Assembly: GCF_030541005.1 (NCBI RefSeq)
Contig: NZ_JASSVM010000001.1
Span: 186,001 to 250,000, forward strand
Direction: 5' to 3'
Source: Marinobacter sp. SS5-14b
Lineage (GTDB): Bacteria > Pseudomonadota > Gammaproteobacteria > Pseudomonadales > Oleiphilaceae
DNA: 64,000 nt
Positions 9,057-17,389 of this stretch are shown one piece after another (the first letter of the stretch is position 1; every line of letters starts with the position of its first letter). Below the pieces are notes generated by a model. It was not told where the DNA came from and did not search any database. It saw only the letters and a program-made list of their open reading frames with translations. The translations under genes were made by a program, and so were the position numbers.

Positions 9057-10028
9057 ATGGAACCGATCCGTCCGGATGACGATGAGCTGAGAGCTGAAGC
9101 ACCCTTTGGTGGGGCGGAGCCGAGAAAGCCGGTGGCAGGCAAAGAAAAGTCCGCGGCCAAAAAGGAAAAACCGCCAAAGCCACCGGAGTCGTCAAAGGCG
9201 CCGAAGCCAGCCAAAGGGGGTGGTCATGGTGGCGGTGGCTCGGTGCTGGTCTGGGTGCTGCTGATTGCGGTGGCGGTTGCAGCGGGTACCGGCTGGTATG
9301 TTCAGGAGCAACGCATTACCGCGCTCGAAGGGCAGTTGGAGGAAGCAGATTATTGGGCCAGGCAGAGTAAGTTGGCGCTGGCGCGCTTTGAAGGTGAGCT
9401 TTCTGAAACCGGTGAGTCCTTGCAGGAACGGGGCGCGTCATTGGAGGAGAAGATTGCGGCAAACGAAGCGCGCCTGGATGCTGCCGACGGTGAGGTTCGC
9501 AAACTTTGGGTGATAGCCAATGAGCGGAACAAAAAGCGTCTGGATGAGCATCAGCAGCAGCTTGGGGCTTTGGATGAAGCGCTTGGTGAGGCTCGCAAAT
9601 CGGTTTCGGATTTAACGGCCTCCCTGGAGCGGGTTCGTACCGGCCTGGCCGGCGATCTCGCGCAGCTTTCAGGTCGGCTCGATAGCTCAGTGGCCTCGCT
9701 GGAGCAGGCCGACAAAACGTCGGCAGAACAGTTGGGTGTTCTACGCCAGCAGATGGGGGATGTGGCTCAGGTTGTGGATAGTCGTGTTCGTCGGTTCGAG
9801 CAGGAGCAGAAGCTCGGTATTGATGGCCGGGAAAGCCGTATTGCGGCACTGGAAGATGACGTTGCTTCGATGGCCGGGGGTGGAGAGGTACGCGCACTGA
9901 GGAGTCAGTTGGCGGAAGTAAAAAAGGTGGTGGAGGCCGTTGATGCATCCCGTGCGCAGCTGACCTCGCGGCTGGTGCGTCTTTCAGAAGAGGTGAATCA
10001 ACTTCGCTCGGGTTCCGCAGGCCAGTAA
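9057..10028 (+). CDS. membrane-anchored coiled-coil protein of unknown function
   Basis: I do not recognise a named family. The 323-residue protein has a charged Lys/Pro/Ala-rich N-terminal region (1-60, with KEKPPKPPESSKAPKPAK), a glycine patch (55-61), one membrane helix (about 62-81, VLVWVLLIAVAVAAGTGW) and then about 230 residues of Glu/Ala/Leu/Gln-rich heptad pattern with almost no aromatic residues, a long periplasmic coiled coil. The start is supported by CAGGAG 6 bases upstream. It stands alone between divergently oriented purE and the downstream lipoprotein gene. A structural or spacer role in the envelope is possible, but nothing in the sequence proves it. Confidence 0.8.
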   Translation: MEPIRPDDDELRAEAPFGGAEPRKPVAGKEKSAAKKEKPPKPPESSKAPKPAKGGGHGGGGSVLVWVLLIAVAVAAGTGWYVQEQRITALEGQLEEADYWARQSKLALARFEGELSETGESLQERGASLEEKIAANEARLDAADGEVRKLWVIANERNKKRLDEHQQQLGALDEALGEARKSVSDLTASLERVRTGLAGDLAQLSGRLDSSVASLEQADKTSAEQLGVLRQQMGDVAQVVDSRVRRFEQEQKLGIDGRESRIAALEDDVASMAGGGEVRALRSQLAEVKKVVEAVDASRAQLTSRLVRLSEEVNQLRSGSAGQ

Positions 10029-10153
10029 TCGGTTTCAGGGCTGACAGGGGTGAATGTAACGGTTTGTATTCATCCCTTGCGGTAGCTCTCATTTCTCCGG
10101 GGTGGCAGTTGTTATGATTTGCCTACTCGAGAAAGGATGAAGAGTGTAAAACA

Positions 10154-11014
10154 ATGAGAATCCGAGCACCTTTCGTAAAAAACGTGGCTGCGCTTCTGTG
10201 TGCGCTGGCCTTGTCCGGTTGTACCGTATATCAATCTATCGGCAAGAGTGTGGGTGGTTTCCTGCACCCAGTGTCTGGCCATAACTTTGTACACATCGAT
10301 ACCGACGCCTGGGATCAGCAGAATGCGCTGTTGTACTTTTATCGCACCCATTCCCAGTGGGCGGCGGATGAGATTGAATCCCCCAGCGTCTATATCGACG
10401 ACAAGCATTACTTCAATATTCGCAATAACAGCTTCACCTGGCTGGAGGTGGCGCCTGGGGAGCGCCATTTAGCCATGCGCCGCCCGTTGCTCGGGCTTGA
10501 AGGCCTGAATTCGTTCAGTCTTAGCCTGATTGCAGATGCCACTATTAATGTGGAAGCTGGCAAGATTTATTACCTGCGTTACAACGAGTTGACCGAGCCG
10601 GAGAGTCCTTACCCGGGTCTGGATCCGGAAGACCCACTGGCGTCCGGTGATTTGCAATTGGTAACCCGGGAATACGCCATGCAGTCTGGAGAAATCGTAT
10701 CTACCCTTTTCCTGAACAGTGATTTGCTGGCGCCAAACCATGCGGCCACCTCGATCGTTGAGGTTAATCAGGATGCCGATTACGAAAAGCGCAGGGCTGT
10801 TCTTGAGGAAGAGCGGGAGCTGGAAATTGAGCGGCTCAAGGCGCAGGGCAAGTATGAACCTGCCTCCTGGTACTGGCCATTTGGTGGCGGCCCCACGGTT
10901 CCGTTGGAATCTGATCGCAAGCTGGACGAGCTGGAAAAACAGTATGCCAGCCTTGAGAAGGAGCGTGAACGGCGCCGCGAAGCGGAATCTGGTGGCGGCT
11001 GGTGGATTTTTTAA
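10154..11014 (+). CDS. lipoprotein, DUF2846-like
   Basis: A 286-residue predicted outer-membrane or periplasmic lipoprotein: signal peptide with lipobox L20-S21-G22-C23 (ALALSGCTVY), so the mature protein begins at Cys23. The central part (about 50-180) resembles DUF2846: ALLYFYRTH, SPSVYIDDKHYFNIRNNSFTW, a GERHLAMRR turn and an AGKIYYLRYNE strand. The C-terminal 90 residues are charged and helical (EEERELEIERLKAQGKYEP; LDELEKQYASLEKERERRRE), ending GGGWWIF. Function unknown. Family assignment from memory of pattern, moderate certainty. Confidence 0.75.
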   Translation: MRIRAPFVKNVAALLCALALSGCTVYQSIGKSVGGFLHPVSGHNFVHIDTDAWDQQNALLYFYRTHSQWAADEIESPSVYIDDKHYFNIRNNSFTWLEVAPGERHLAMRRPLLGLEGLNSFSLSLIADATINVEAGKIYYLRYNELTEPESPYPGLDPEDPLASGDLQLVTREYAMQSGEIVSTLFLNSDLLAPNHAATSIVEVNQDADYEKRRAVLEEERELEIERLKAQGKYEPASWYWPFGGGPTVPLESDRKLDELEKQYASLEKERERRREAESGGGWWIF

Positions 11015-11064
11015 CGGTTGAGTGACTACACTGAATGCGATCTGGCAGTAAGTGAGAACAACTG

Positions 11065-11307
11065 ATGTCACTCAAAGATGATGTTTTTGCTCGGGTTGAG
11101 CATGTGGCTGGGCGACTCGTACCCTACCTGGAAGAATCCTGGCTGGACGTAAAGACGAGGCTGGATGATCTTAACCGTTCCCTGGCAGCGCAGGCTGTTC
11201 CGGAAGAGCGCAGGGCTCAGGTTAGCGATTTGTCCTTGCGCTCGAAAGGTGAGCGGGCAGGGCAGAAAACGGCCGAGGTCAAAGACTTTCCGAAGGGTGG
11301 GAGGTGA
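11065..11307 (+). CDS. small hypothetical protein
   Basis: 80-residue, soluble, mostly helical and charged protein (MSLKDDVFARVEHVAGRL start) with an Arg/Lys-rich tail. No signal peptide, cysteine or recognisable motif. It lies 50 bases after the DUF2846-like gene on the same strand, so it may be co-transcribed. Codon use looks like that of its neighbours. Probably real, function unknown. Confidence 0.5.
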   Translation: MSLKDDVFARVEHVAGRLVPYLEESWLDVKTRLDDLNRSLAAQAVPEERRAQVSDLSLRSKGERAGQKTAEVKDFPKGGR

Positions 11308-11387
11308 GGTCAACTCGCTGATTTCGATCATAAAACGCTCAGTTTTTGTGGTTATCGAAAAAACTTCAGGAATTTTCCGGAAAACAT

Positions 11388-11415
11388 TTGACTCTCAGAG
11401 TGAAATGCTTAAAAT
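11388..11415 (+). promoter_or_regulatory. sigma-70 promoter of the tRNA Val-Asp-Val operon
   Basis: TTGACT, a 16-base spacer and TAAAAT are followed by a G+C-rich discriminator (GCGCG), the arrangement typical of stringently controlled stable-RNA promoters. The first tRNA starts about 100 bases downstream. Confidence 0.65.
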
Positions 11416-11514
11416 GCGCGTCTCACTTGGTTGATGCAGCAACGCTGAATCAGCAAGCGCGTCAAGCGTAGCAAGTGACTGCTTAGAGCTTGAAGTACAG
11501 TAAAGCTCCGAAGT

Positions 11515-11590
11515 GGGTGGTTAGCTCAGCTGGGAGAGCATCGCCCTTACAAGGCGAGGGTCGCAGGTTCGATCCCTGCACCACCCACCA
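11515..11590 (+). tRNA. tRNA-Val (anticodon UAC)
   Basis: A complete 76-nt cloverleaf with acceptor GGGTGGT / ACCACCC, anticodon loop CTTACAA (anticodon TAC), TTCGATC T-loop and an encoded CCA. First of three tRNAs in one cluster; identical to the copy at 11741-11816. Confidence 0.97.
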
Positions 11591-11654
11591 CTTTTAAGCA
11601 GCCGCCAGAGTGTTTGTCTGGCAACCGGTTTGACCCAATGGGTTGAATCAATGC

Positions 11655-11731
11655 GGAGCGGTAGTTCAGTTGGTTAGAATACCGGCCTGTCACGCCGGGG
11701 GTCGCGGGTTCGAGTCCCGTCCGCTCCGCCA
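11655..11731 (+). tRNA. tRNA-Asp (anticodon GUC)
   Basis: A complete 77-nt cloverleaf with acceptor GGAGCGG / CCGCTCC, anticodon loop CTGTCAC (anticodon GTC) and an encoded CCA. It lies between the two tRNA-Val copies. Confidence 0.97.
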
Positions 11732-11740
11732 CTTTTTCCC

Positions 11741-11816
11741 GGGTGGTTAGCTCAGCTGGGAGAGCATCGCCCTTACAAGGCGAGGGTCGCAGGTTCGATC
11801 CCTGCACCACCCACCA
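11741..11816 (+). tRNA. tRNA-Val (anticodon UAC), second copy
   Basis: A 76-nt gene identical base for base to the copy at 11515-11590, 9 bases after tRNA-Asp. A terminator follows at once. Confidence 0.97.
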
Positions 11817-11822
11817 GATTTG

Positions 11823-11858
11823 AAAAAAAGCAGATCCAATCGGATCTGCTTTTTTTTT
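11823..11858 (+). terminator. terminator of the tRNA Val-Asp-Val operon
   Basis: Stem GCAGATCC / GGATCTGC (11830-11837 / 11842-11849) with a 4-nt loop, preceded by seven A and followed by nine T. Textbook intrinsic terminator. Confidence 0.9.
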
Positions 11859-11882
11859 GCCTTCAGAGAATTCTGCGGTCTT

Positions 11883-11916
11883 ATAAAAAAGCCGGGGGCC
11901 ATGCGCCCCCGGCTTT
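11883..11916 (-). terminator. terminator of the FabG-type gene
   Basis: Stem GCCGGGGGC / GCCCCCGGC (11891-11899 / 11905-11913) with a 5-nt loop; on the minus strand it is followed by TTTTTTATAA. It lies just beyond the stop of the minus-strand reductase. Confidence 0.85.
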
Positions 11917-11930
11917 CCATAGTGAGAGGC

Positions 11931-13337
11931 TTACTTGCCAATCAGGGACTGGCCACACACCCGCACTACGTTACCGTTCACGCCCGCCGACGCCGGGTTG
12001 CAGTACCAGGCAATGGCCTCGGCCACGTCTACCGGCTGACCGCCCTGCGACAAGCTGTTCATCCGCCGGCCTGCTTCGCGAATGGTGAAGGGCATAGCGG
12101 CCGTCATTTGGGTTTCAATGAATCCCGGGGCTATGGCGTTGATGGTGATGCCGTTCTTGAGCTGTTTCGCCATAGCTTCCACGTAGCCAATCACGCCGCT
12201 CTTGGCGCAGGAATAGTTGGTCTGGCCAAAGTTGCCGGCGATCCCGCTGATGGAAGAAATGCACACAATTCGACCGTTGTCCTTCAGCAGTCCTCGGTGA
12301 GCGAGCTCTTCGTCAATAAGCTCTTCCGCCGTCAGGTTCACTGCAATGGTCATATCCCAGAAGTGCTCAGGCATGTTGCCAAGGGTTTTGTCGCGAGTTA
12401 TGCCGGCGTTGTGGATCACGAAATCTACCCCGCCAGTTTCCTTTTCAATGAAGTCTGCAATCAGCTTTGGCGCCTTTTCGTCAGTGATATCACAGGCCAT
12501 GGCTTTGCCTTTAATGGCGCCGGTTACTTTCTGCAGCTCTTCCAGGGCTGGTGGGATGTCCAGGCCTATGACGGTTGCGCCGTCCCGGGCAAGGGTTTCC
12601 GCAATGGACGCACCAATACCCCGGGAAGCGCCGGTAACCAGGGCAACTTTGCCGGCCAGGGCGGCAACCGGGTTGGTTGCTTTGGCTTCGTCGGCCTTGC
12701 CAATGCGCACGGTCTGGCCAGAAACGTATGCTGACCGGGCGGAGAGGAAAAAGCGCACGCTGGAGTCGAGTTGGTTCTCGGCATTTGGTGCAATCCATAT
12801 CAGGTTCGCGGTGGAGCCTTTTTTGCCGATTTCCTTGCCTACTGCGCGCACAAAACCTTCCAGTGCCTGCTGGGCTGCAGCCTGAGGCGCTTTGCGGCAG
12901 GAATGAGGGTCCTGGCCAATGACCAGTACCCGGCCATTCGAAGCCAGTTTGCGAATTGTGGGGTGGAAGAAATCGTACAGCGCCCGGAGTTCCTGAGGGG
13001 TTTTCAGGCCGGAAGCGTCGAAGATCAGTGCAGAAAGCTTGGTGTCCACCGGGCTGCTGAGGTCAAAGGTCTTGGCCTTGTTGCCGGCTTTCGCGGATTC
13101 CGACAAGATTTCTGTTCCGGTGGCGTGGTGCAGGTTTGCCGGACTGGCTGCCAAAATGGCGCCCAGTGTTGATATCGCCTTTGCGCCGGGGCCTGCGCCA
13201 ATAAGAACATCACCTTCAACAAAAGGCTGGTCGACGCGTTTAAGGCGTTTCAGCGGGTTCGGTGATGGCAGGCCAAGAGATTGAGCGGCGGTTTTGCCCA
13301 CGGGGGTATTCACGAGTTTCAGATAGAGGTCAGACAT
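11931..13337 (-). CDS. 3-oxoacyl-ACP reductase, high-molecular-weight FabG type
   Basis: A 468-residue short-chain dehydrogenase, about 220 residues longer than housekeeping FabG, matching the long FabG4-like class. The C-terminal SDR domain has the cofactor loop GASRGIG (236-242), NAG (310-312), active-site Ser in SSISG (361-364) and Y375-x3-K379. The N-terminal 220 residues form a second, degenerate Rossmann-like half with a GAGPGAK loop (48-53) but no catalytic tetrad. It probably reduces 3-oxoacyl-CoA or -ACP with NAD(P)H. Divergent from the thiolase gene at 13535, with a shared 197-base control region. A similar reductase/thiolase pairing exists in Pseudomonas. Confidence 0.9.
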   Translation of the reverse strand: MSDLYLKLVNTPVGKTAAQSLGLPSPNPLKRLKRVDQPFVEGDVLIGAGPGAKAISTLGAILAASPANLHHATGTEILSESAKAGNKAKTFDLSSPVDTKLSALIFDASGLKTPQELRALYDFFHPTIRKLASNGRVLVIGQDPHSCRKAPQAAAQQALEGFVRAVGKEIGKKGSTANLIWIAPNAENQLDSSVRFFLSARSAYVSGQTVRIGKADEAKATNPVAALAGKVALVTGASRGIGASIAETLARDGATVIGLDIPPALEELQKVTGAIKGKAMACDITDEKAPKLIADFIEKETGGVDFVIHNAGITRDKTLGNMPEHFWDMTIAVNLTAEELIDEELAHRGLLKDNGRIVCISSISGIAGNFGQTNYSCAKSGVIGYVEAMAKQLKNGITINAIAPGFIETQMTAAMPFTIREAGRRMNSLSQGGQPVDVAEAIAWYCNPASAGVNGNVVRVCGQSLIGK

Positions 13338-13534
13338 GGTTGCTTCCTTGTATAAGCTTGAGTATCTAATAGCCTAAAGGGTAAAGATTCTTCAGGCTAT
13401 TGGATTGACTGAACGCAGTATTGCGGTTGTCAGAGTTGCCAATGAGCCGCGCCGGGTAATCGTTAGACTTCAATGCAACGTCTTCGACTCCAATTCCAAC
13501 CCTAACCCCTCATCGTTATAAAGGATTATTCACT

Positions 13535-14860
13535 ATGGCCCAGGCCCCGAAGAGTACCAAGACCAAATCCGAAATCGCCAGGAACACTTCAGGTATTCGC
13601 CGCGTCGCAGTGCTGGGCGGCAATCGCACGCCTTTCGCCCGTTCCAATACGGCCTACAGTAAAATCAGCAACCAGGAGCTGTTGACGTCCACCCTGCGAG
13701 GCCTGGTGGATCGGTATGGTCTGGAGGGCATGCGTTTGGGCGAAGTTGTCGCAGGTGCTGTGATCAAGCACTCAAGGGACTTTAACCTGACTCGCGAATC
13801 GGTACTCAGTTCCGGTCTGGCGCCTGAGACCCCCGCTTACGACATTCAGCAGGCCTGTGGTACTGGTCTTGAGGCCGCGATTCTTGTGGCCAACAAAATT
13901 GCACTGGGGCAGATCGAATGTGGCATTGCCGGTGGCACCGATACCACATCGGATGCACCGATTGGTGTGGGTGAAGGCCTGCGGGAAATTCTGCTGGACC
14001 TTAACCGGGCTAAATCCGCGAAAGAGCGACTTAAGATACTGGGCCGTTTCCGTCCCGGCCATCTGATGCCGGAAATTCCGGAAAATGGTGAACCCCGCAC
14101 CGGTATGTCTATGGGCGATCATTGCCAGGTAACGGCTAAAGAGTGGAGCATTCCCCGGGAAGACCAGGATCGGCTGGCCTGGGAAAGCCACCTGAAGCTG
14201 GCAAAAGCTTATGAAGCCGGTTTTTTCGAGGATTTGATGACACCCATGGCCGGTTTGGCAAGAGACAACATTCTTCGCCCGGACACGACGTTGGAAAAGT
14301 TGGCCACTCTGAAGCCCTGCTTTGACCGTGAGAATGGCACCATGACCGCGGCCAACAGCACCGCGCTCACCGACGGCGCATCCTGTGTGCTGTTGGCCAG
14401 TGAAGAGTGGGCGAAAGAGCACAACATGGAGGTGAAAGCCTGGCTGACCTTCTCTGAAGTGGCTGCGGTCGATTTTGTGGACAAAAAAGAAGGTTTGTTG
14501 ATGGCGCCGGCTTATGCGGTGCCTCGCATGTTGGCCAAAGCCGGGTTGACGTTGCAGGATTTCGATTTCTATGAAATTCACGAAGCATTCGCAGCGCAGG
14601 TTCTGTCTACCCTGAAAGCCTGGGAGGACCCCGGATTCTGCAAGGAGCGTCTTGGCCTGGCTAAGCCGTTAGGCAGCATCGACCGCGCGCGAATGAACGT
14701 AAACGGCTCCAGCCTGGCCACGGGTCATCCGTTTGCCGCCACCGGGGGGCGCATTGTCGCCACCCTGGCGAAACTGCTTGAGCAGAAGGGCCGCGGCCGT
14801 GGTCTGATCTCAATCTGTGCCGCCGGCGGTCAGGGCGTTACGGCGATTCTTGAGCGCTAA
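13535..14860 (+). CDS. acetyl-CoA C-acyltransferase (FadI-like thiolase)
   Basis: A thiolase of 441 residues. The acylated nucleophile is C108 in QQACGTGLEAA, the C-terminal His lies in ATGHPFAATGGR and the second catalytic Cys in SICAAGGQG, so both halves of the active site are intact. The insert-bearing length and the sequence resemble FadI-type 3-ketoacyl-CoA thiolases rather than the 393-residue AtoB type. It cleaves 3-ketoacyl-CoA in beta-oxidation, or condenses acyl-CoAs in reverse. Divergent from the long FabG gene, suggesting a joint role on 3-oxoacyl substrates. Followed after 100 bases by the tRNA-fMet gene. Confidence 0.92.
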   Translation: MAQAPKSTKTKSEIARNTSGIRRVAVLGGNRTPFARSNTAYSKISNQELLTSTLRGLVDRYGLEGMRLGEVVAGAVIKHSRDFNLTRESVLSSGLAPETPAYDIQQACGTGLEAAILVANKIALGQIECGIAGGTDTTSDAPIGVGEGLREILLDLNRAKSAKERLKILGRFRPGHLMPEIPENGEPRTGMSMGDHCQVTAKEWSIPREDQDRLAWESHLKLAKAYEAGFFEDLMTPMAGLARDNILRPDTTLEKLATLKPCFDRENGTMTAANSTALTDGASCVLLASEEWAKEHNMEVKAWLTFSEVAAVDFVDKKEGLLMAPAYAVPRMLAKAGLTLQDFDFYEIHEAFAAQVLSTLKAWEDPGFCKERLGLAKPLGSIDRARMNVNGSSLATGHPFAATGGRIVATLAKLLEQKGRGRGLISICAAGGQGVTAILER

Positions 14861-14884
14861 GTGACGGGGATTTCGTAATTTCCT

Positions 14885-14913
14885 TTGACACTGCCGGCAT
14901 CAGGCCGTATTAT
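14885..14913 (+). promoter_or_regulatory. sigma-70 promoter of the initiator tRNA gene
   Basis: Consensus TTGACA, a 17-base spacer and TATTAT, with a GCGC discriminator, starting 24 bases after the thiolase stop and 50 bases before the tRNA. Confidence 0.8.
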
Positions 14914-14962
14914 TCGCGCCTCGTTGATCGGGGTTAGCCCCGAAGGCCAACAAAAAGTTTGA

Positions 14963-15039
<77 letters not shown>

Positions 15040-15047
15040 TATAAAAG

Positions 15048-15084
15048 AAAGGCAGATCAGTAACTTACTGGTCTGCCTTTTTTG
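15048..15084 (+). terminator. terminator of the tRNA-fMet gene
   Basis: Stem GGCAGATCAGTAA paired with the ACTGGTCTGCC region (one T-G wobble), followed by TTTTTTG. Its 3' half recurs as a direct repeat at 17367-17389. Confidence 0.8.
15062..15084 (+). repeat. left copy of an imperfect 23-bp direct repeat (putative att-like site)
   Basis: Bases 15062-15084 match 17367-17389 at 20 of 23 positions, including 13 identical bases (TCTGCCTTTTTTG). The left copy is the 3' arm and T-run of the tRNA-fMet terminator. Confidence 0.4.
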
Positions 15085-15271
15085 CTTTCTGACTCTGGAA
15101 TTTTCTCCGTGCCCTCACCGTGCCCTATGCGTGCCAATTTCCGATTTGGATATTTTGGCCCCTCTTCGTTGTTGACTGTAAGTCTTTCTATGTCACACGC
15201 CAAATAATCCATCAGCGGACGACTCGGCCACCCCATCCTTGTGTGTAAAAAATATTAGTGAGATCATAAAA

Positions 15272-15305
15272 AGTGTAAATAAAGTGAAATGAGTGTAAAT
15301 AAAGT
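15272..15305 (+). promoter_or_regulatory. two 14-bp direct repeats upstream of the fic gene, possible operator
   Basis: AGTGTAAATAAAGT occurs at 15272-15285 and 15292-15305, a 20-bp period that places both copies on about the same DNA face. A related GTGTGTAAAAAA lies at 15240. The second copy ends 26 bases before the fic ATG. The rest of 15085-15331 is A+T-rich and holds no convincing gene. Confidence 0.5.
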
Positions 15306-15331
15306 TCTGGCGGGCGGAAGAAAGGGATAAC

Positions 15332-16822
15332 ATGCAATACGCAGGTTACGCGCATCTCATCAATCAGGACAGTATCTCGGCAATAGAGCCGGCAATCTCT
15401 GTGGAAGTGCGCTCGGTCACCCGCAAGGAATTCATCGGCCAGACCATAGCTGTGCCCGCAAAGCTGGTCCCGTCCCCGAATGATCGTCTGGGCCACGTTC
15501 TGTTTGCCATCAAACACGAAGGCATCAACTTGCAGGTACTGGCACAGGCGTTGCCGGCCATCCCAGAGTCTGAGATCCGCCAGGCCTTTGATTCCGCCCC
15601 AAACAGCCAATACTTGCGCAAGGCCTGCTTCCTGTGGGAGCACTTTACCGGAGAGACGATTAAACGCGCCACGGAGAGCATTCGGCAAGCTTACGTGCCG
15701 TTATTTAACGCCAAGGCCTACATCACCGGCCAGGGACAGAAGAATCCCCGTTGGCGAGTGATATTCAATGGCCTGGGCACACTGGATTACTGCATCACAG
15801 TGCGGCGAACCGGAGAGCTTCAGGCGTTGCTTGATGAAGGCTTGCTGCAAAAAGCCACGGAGTTTACCGAGTCACTTCCGAAAGACATCCTGAACCGCAC
15901 GTTGGCCTGGGCCTACCTGCACGAAACCAAGGACTCCTACGCCATTGAAAACGAAGCACCGTCGGAAGATAAAGCCACCCGCTTCGTGAACCTTCTGAAA
16001 CAGGCCCACAGCCCCCGAAAACTGGATGAAGACTACCTGGTAGACCTGCAAAACGCCGTTATCAGCAACGTGTTCTCCCAGGCTGTGTCCTTCCGAACGG
16101 AACAGAATTACCTTAGTAACGGCTTGCGTGGAGCGCTGGGGGTTACCTATGTGCCGCCAGCTCCGGAACTGTCGCGCTCCTTGATGGAACAGCTGATGGC
16201 ATTGGCAAACCAGCCACCGGAAGAGGTGGACTCACTGGTTTTGGCAAGTATCGTTTCCTTCGGCTTTGTATTTGTTCATCCTTTCATGGATGGCAATGGC
16301 CGCCTGTCCCGGTTTTTGTTTCACCAGGTACTGTGCCAGCGTGGGGCCCTCCAAAACGGCCTGGTGTTGCCCGTATCCATCGTGCTACGCCTGAATGAGT
16401 CCGAATATCTTGGTGTGCTGCAAGCGTTTTCGGAGCAAGCGAGGCAATACTGGGACGTTACTTACATCGACGAAAACCAGTTCCAGTTTGAATTTAAGGG
16501 CCATGAAGCCCTCTACCGATACTGGGACGGCACCCACTGCGCCGAATTTATGGCCCGGGCAACCAAGCAGGCTATTGAACAACACCTGAAAGAAGAAACC
16601 GTATTCCTTACCCGATACGACGAAATCTACCGCAGCATAGACCGGGTCTTCGATATACCCAACACTGATCTTTCCAGGCTGGTAATGTTTTGCCTGGACC
16701 AGAATGGCCGCATCTCCAACCACCGGCGCAAGCAATACCGGTACAGAGTGCCGGAAGATATCTTCGATGCGCTGGAACAGGCGTATCAAAGTGCGACAGC
16801 CGAAGGCTCCGAGCCCGTGTAG
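15332..16822 (+). CDS. Fic family protein, autoinhibited class, with C-terminal winged-helix-like region
   Basis: A 496-residue Fic-domain protein, predicted to transfer AMP (or another nucleotide moiety) to hydroxyl side chains of target proteins. The complete catalytic motif HPFMDGNGRLSR is at 316-327. An inhibitory-helix motif SYAIEN (202-207, pattern [S/T]xxxE[G/N]) precedes it, placing it in the class kept off by its own N-terminal helix. The last 90 residues (DLSRLVMFCLDQNGRIS, HRRKQ) look like the winged-helix end of SoFic-like proteins, so DNA-binding autoregulation through the upstream repeats is possible. ATAACATG start with AAAGGG ahead. It lies in a short islet beside tRNA-fMet; no antitoxin gene is adjacent. 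Confidence 0.9.
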   Translation: MQYAGYAHLINQDSISAIEPAISVEVRSVTRKEFIGQTIAVPAKLVPSPNDRLGHVLFAIKHEGINLQVLAQALPAIPESEIRQAFDSAPNSQYLRKACFLWEHFTGETIKRATESIRQAYVPLFNAKAYITGQGQKNPRWRVIFNGLGTLDYCITVRRTGELQALLDEGLLQKATEFTESLPKDILNRTLAWAYLHETKDSYAIENEAPSEDKATRFVNLLKQAHSPRKLDEDYLVDLQNAVISNVFSQAVSFRTEQNYLSNGLRGALGVTYVPPAPELSRSLMEQLMALANQPPEEVDSLVLASIVSFGFVFVHPFMDGNGRLSRFLFHQVLCQRGALQNGLVLPVSIVLRLNESEYLGVLQAFSEQARQYWDVTYIDENQFQFEFKGHEALYRYWDGTHCAEFMARATKQAIEQHLKEETVFLTRYDEIYRSIDRVFDIPNTDLSRLVMFCLDQNGRISNHRRKQYRYRVPEDIFDALEQAYQSATAEGSEPV

Positions 16823-17335
16823 CGATACTTTAATCCTCTCGAACTCAGTGCCAGCGGTCGTGTTGTCACCAAGACGAGCAGTCGTTTCAAGCAATATTAT
16901 TTCCGGTTGGCAAGAGAGCTGGATGTGGATCCCAAAGCTCTGGTGTACGCCAATCTCTTTGCCTGGGATTACGATGGTCGGTTACCGATAGATCGACCCA
17001 ATGGTGAGCTTTCAGAGGTGCTCAGGCTTTCCAATCAGTTGCTTGCGGCGCAAATCAAACAGCTTAAACCGTACTTCATCATTTTTGCCACCGGGTACGA
17101 TCAGATTGATCCGATCATTCGAAGTCTATTCAATGATCATTTCGACGGTCATGAAAACGTTGATCCGGTGGTACCCAGGAAACTTTGGGAGTTCCACGGC
17201 GGCGGCAGTGTTTGTTATCGGATTGCTCATCCGCGGGCCACGCATGGGCATGGTGAATACAGAGAGGAAGCACTGGCGATATACCTGGCCGGGATTAATT
17301 GGCTACTGCATTTTCTGGAAGATTTTCGCCGTTAA
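16823..17335 (+). pseudogene. N-terminally truncated ORF directly abutting the fic stop codon
   Basis: The frame opens immediately after the fic stop, in the same frame, and reads 170 codons to a stop at 17333-17335, starting RYFNPLELSASGRVVTKTS without an ATG or GTG. The first possible start is a TTG at 16907 with no ribosome site, which would give 142 residues. The protein-like composition (FATGYDQIDPIIRSLFNDHF; FHGGGSVCYRIAHPRATHG) and even codon use suggest the C-terminal part of a formerly longer protein, perhaps a uracil-DNA-glycosylase-fold type, but I cannot identify it with confidence. Probably a remnant whose 5' end was lost when fic arrived. Confidence 0.55.
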
Positions 17336-17366
17336 CTCGACCACGTGATCAAAGCGGGTTATGGGA

Positions 17367-17389
17367 ACCTTACGGATCTGCCTTTTTTG
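17367..17389 (+). repeat. right copy of the imperfect 23-bp direct repeat
   Basis: Matches 15062-15084 at 20 of 23 positions. Here the T-run has no complementary left arm nearby, so it is not a terminator in its own right, which suggests a duplicated end. Confidence 0.4.

Noticed and set aside
15057..15236. 59-codon minus-strand frame ending inside the tRNA-fMet terminator (MGWPSRPLMDYLACDIERL...)
   Set aside because: It could be the decayed C-terminus of a tyrosine recombinase, but I cannot see the catalytic Arg/Tyr residues, there is no ribosome site, and it ends in the terminator. Kept only as a hint for the islet finding.
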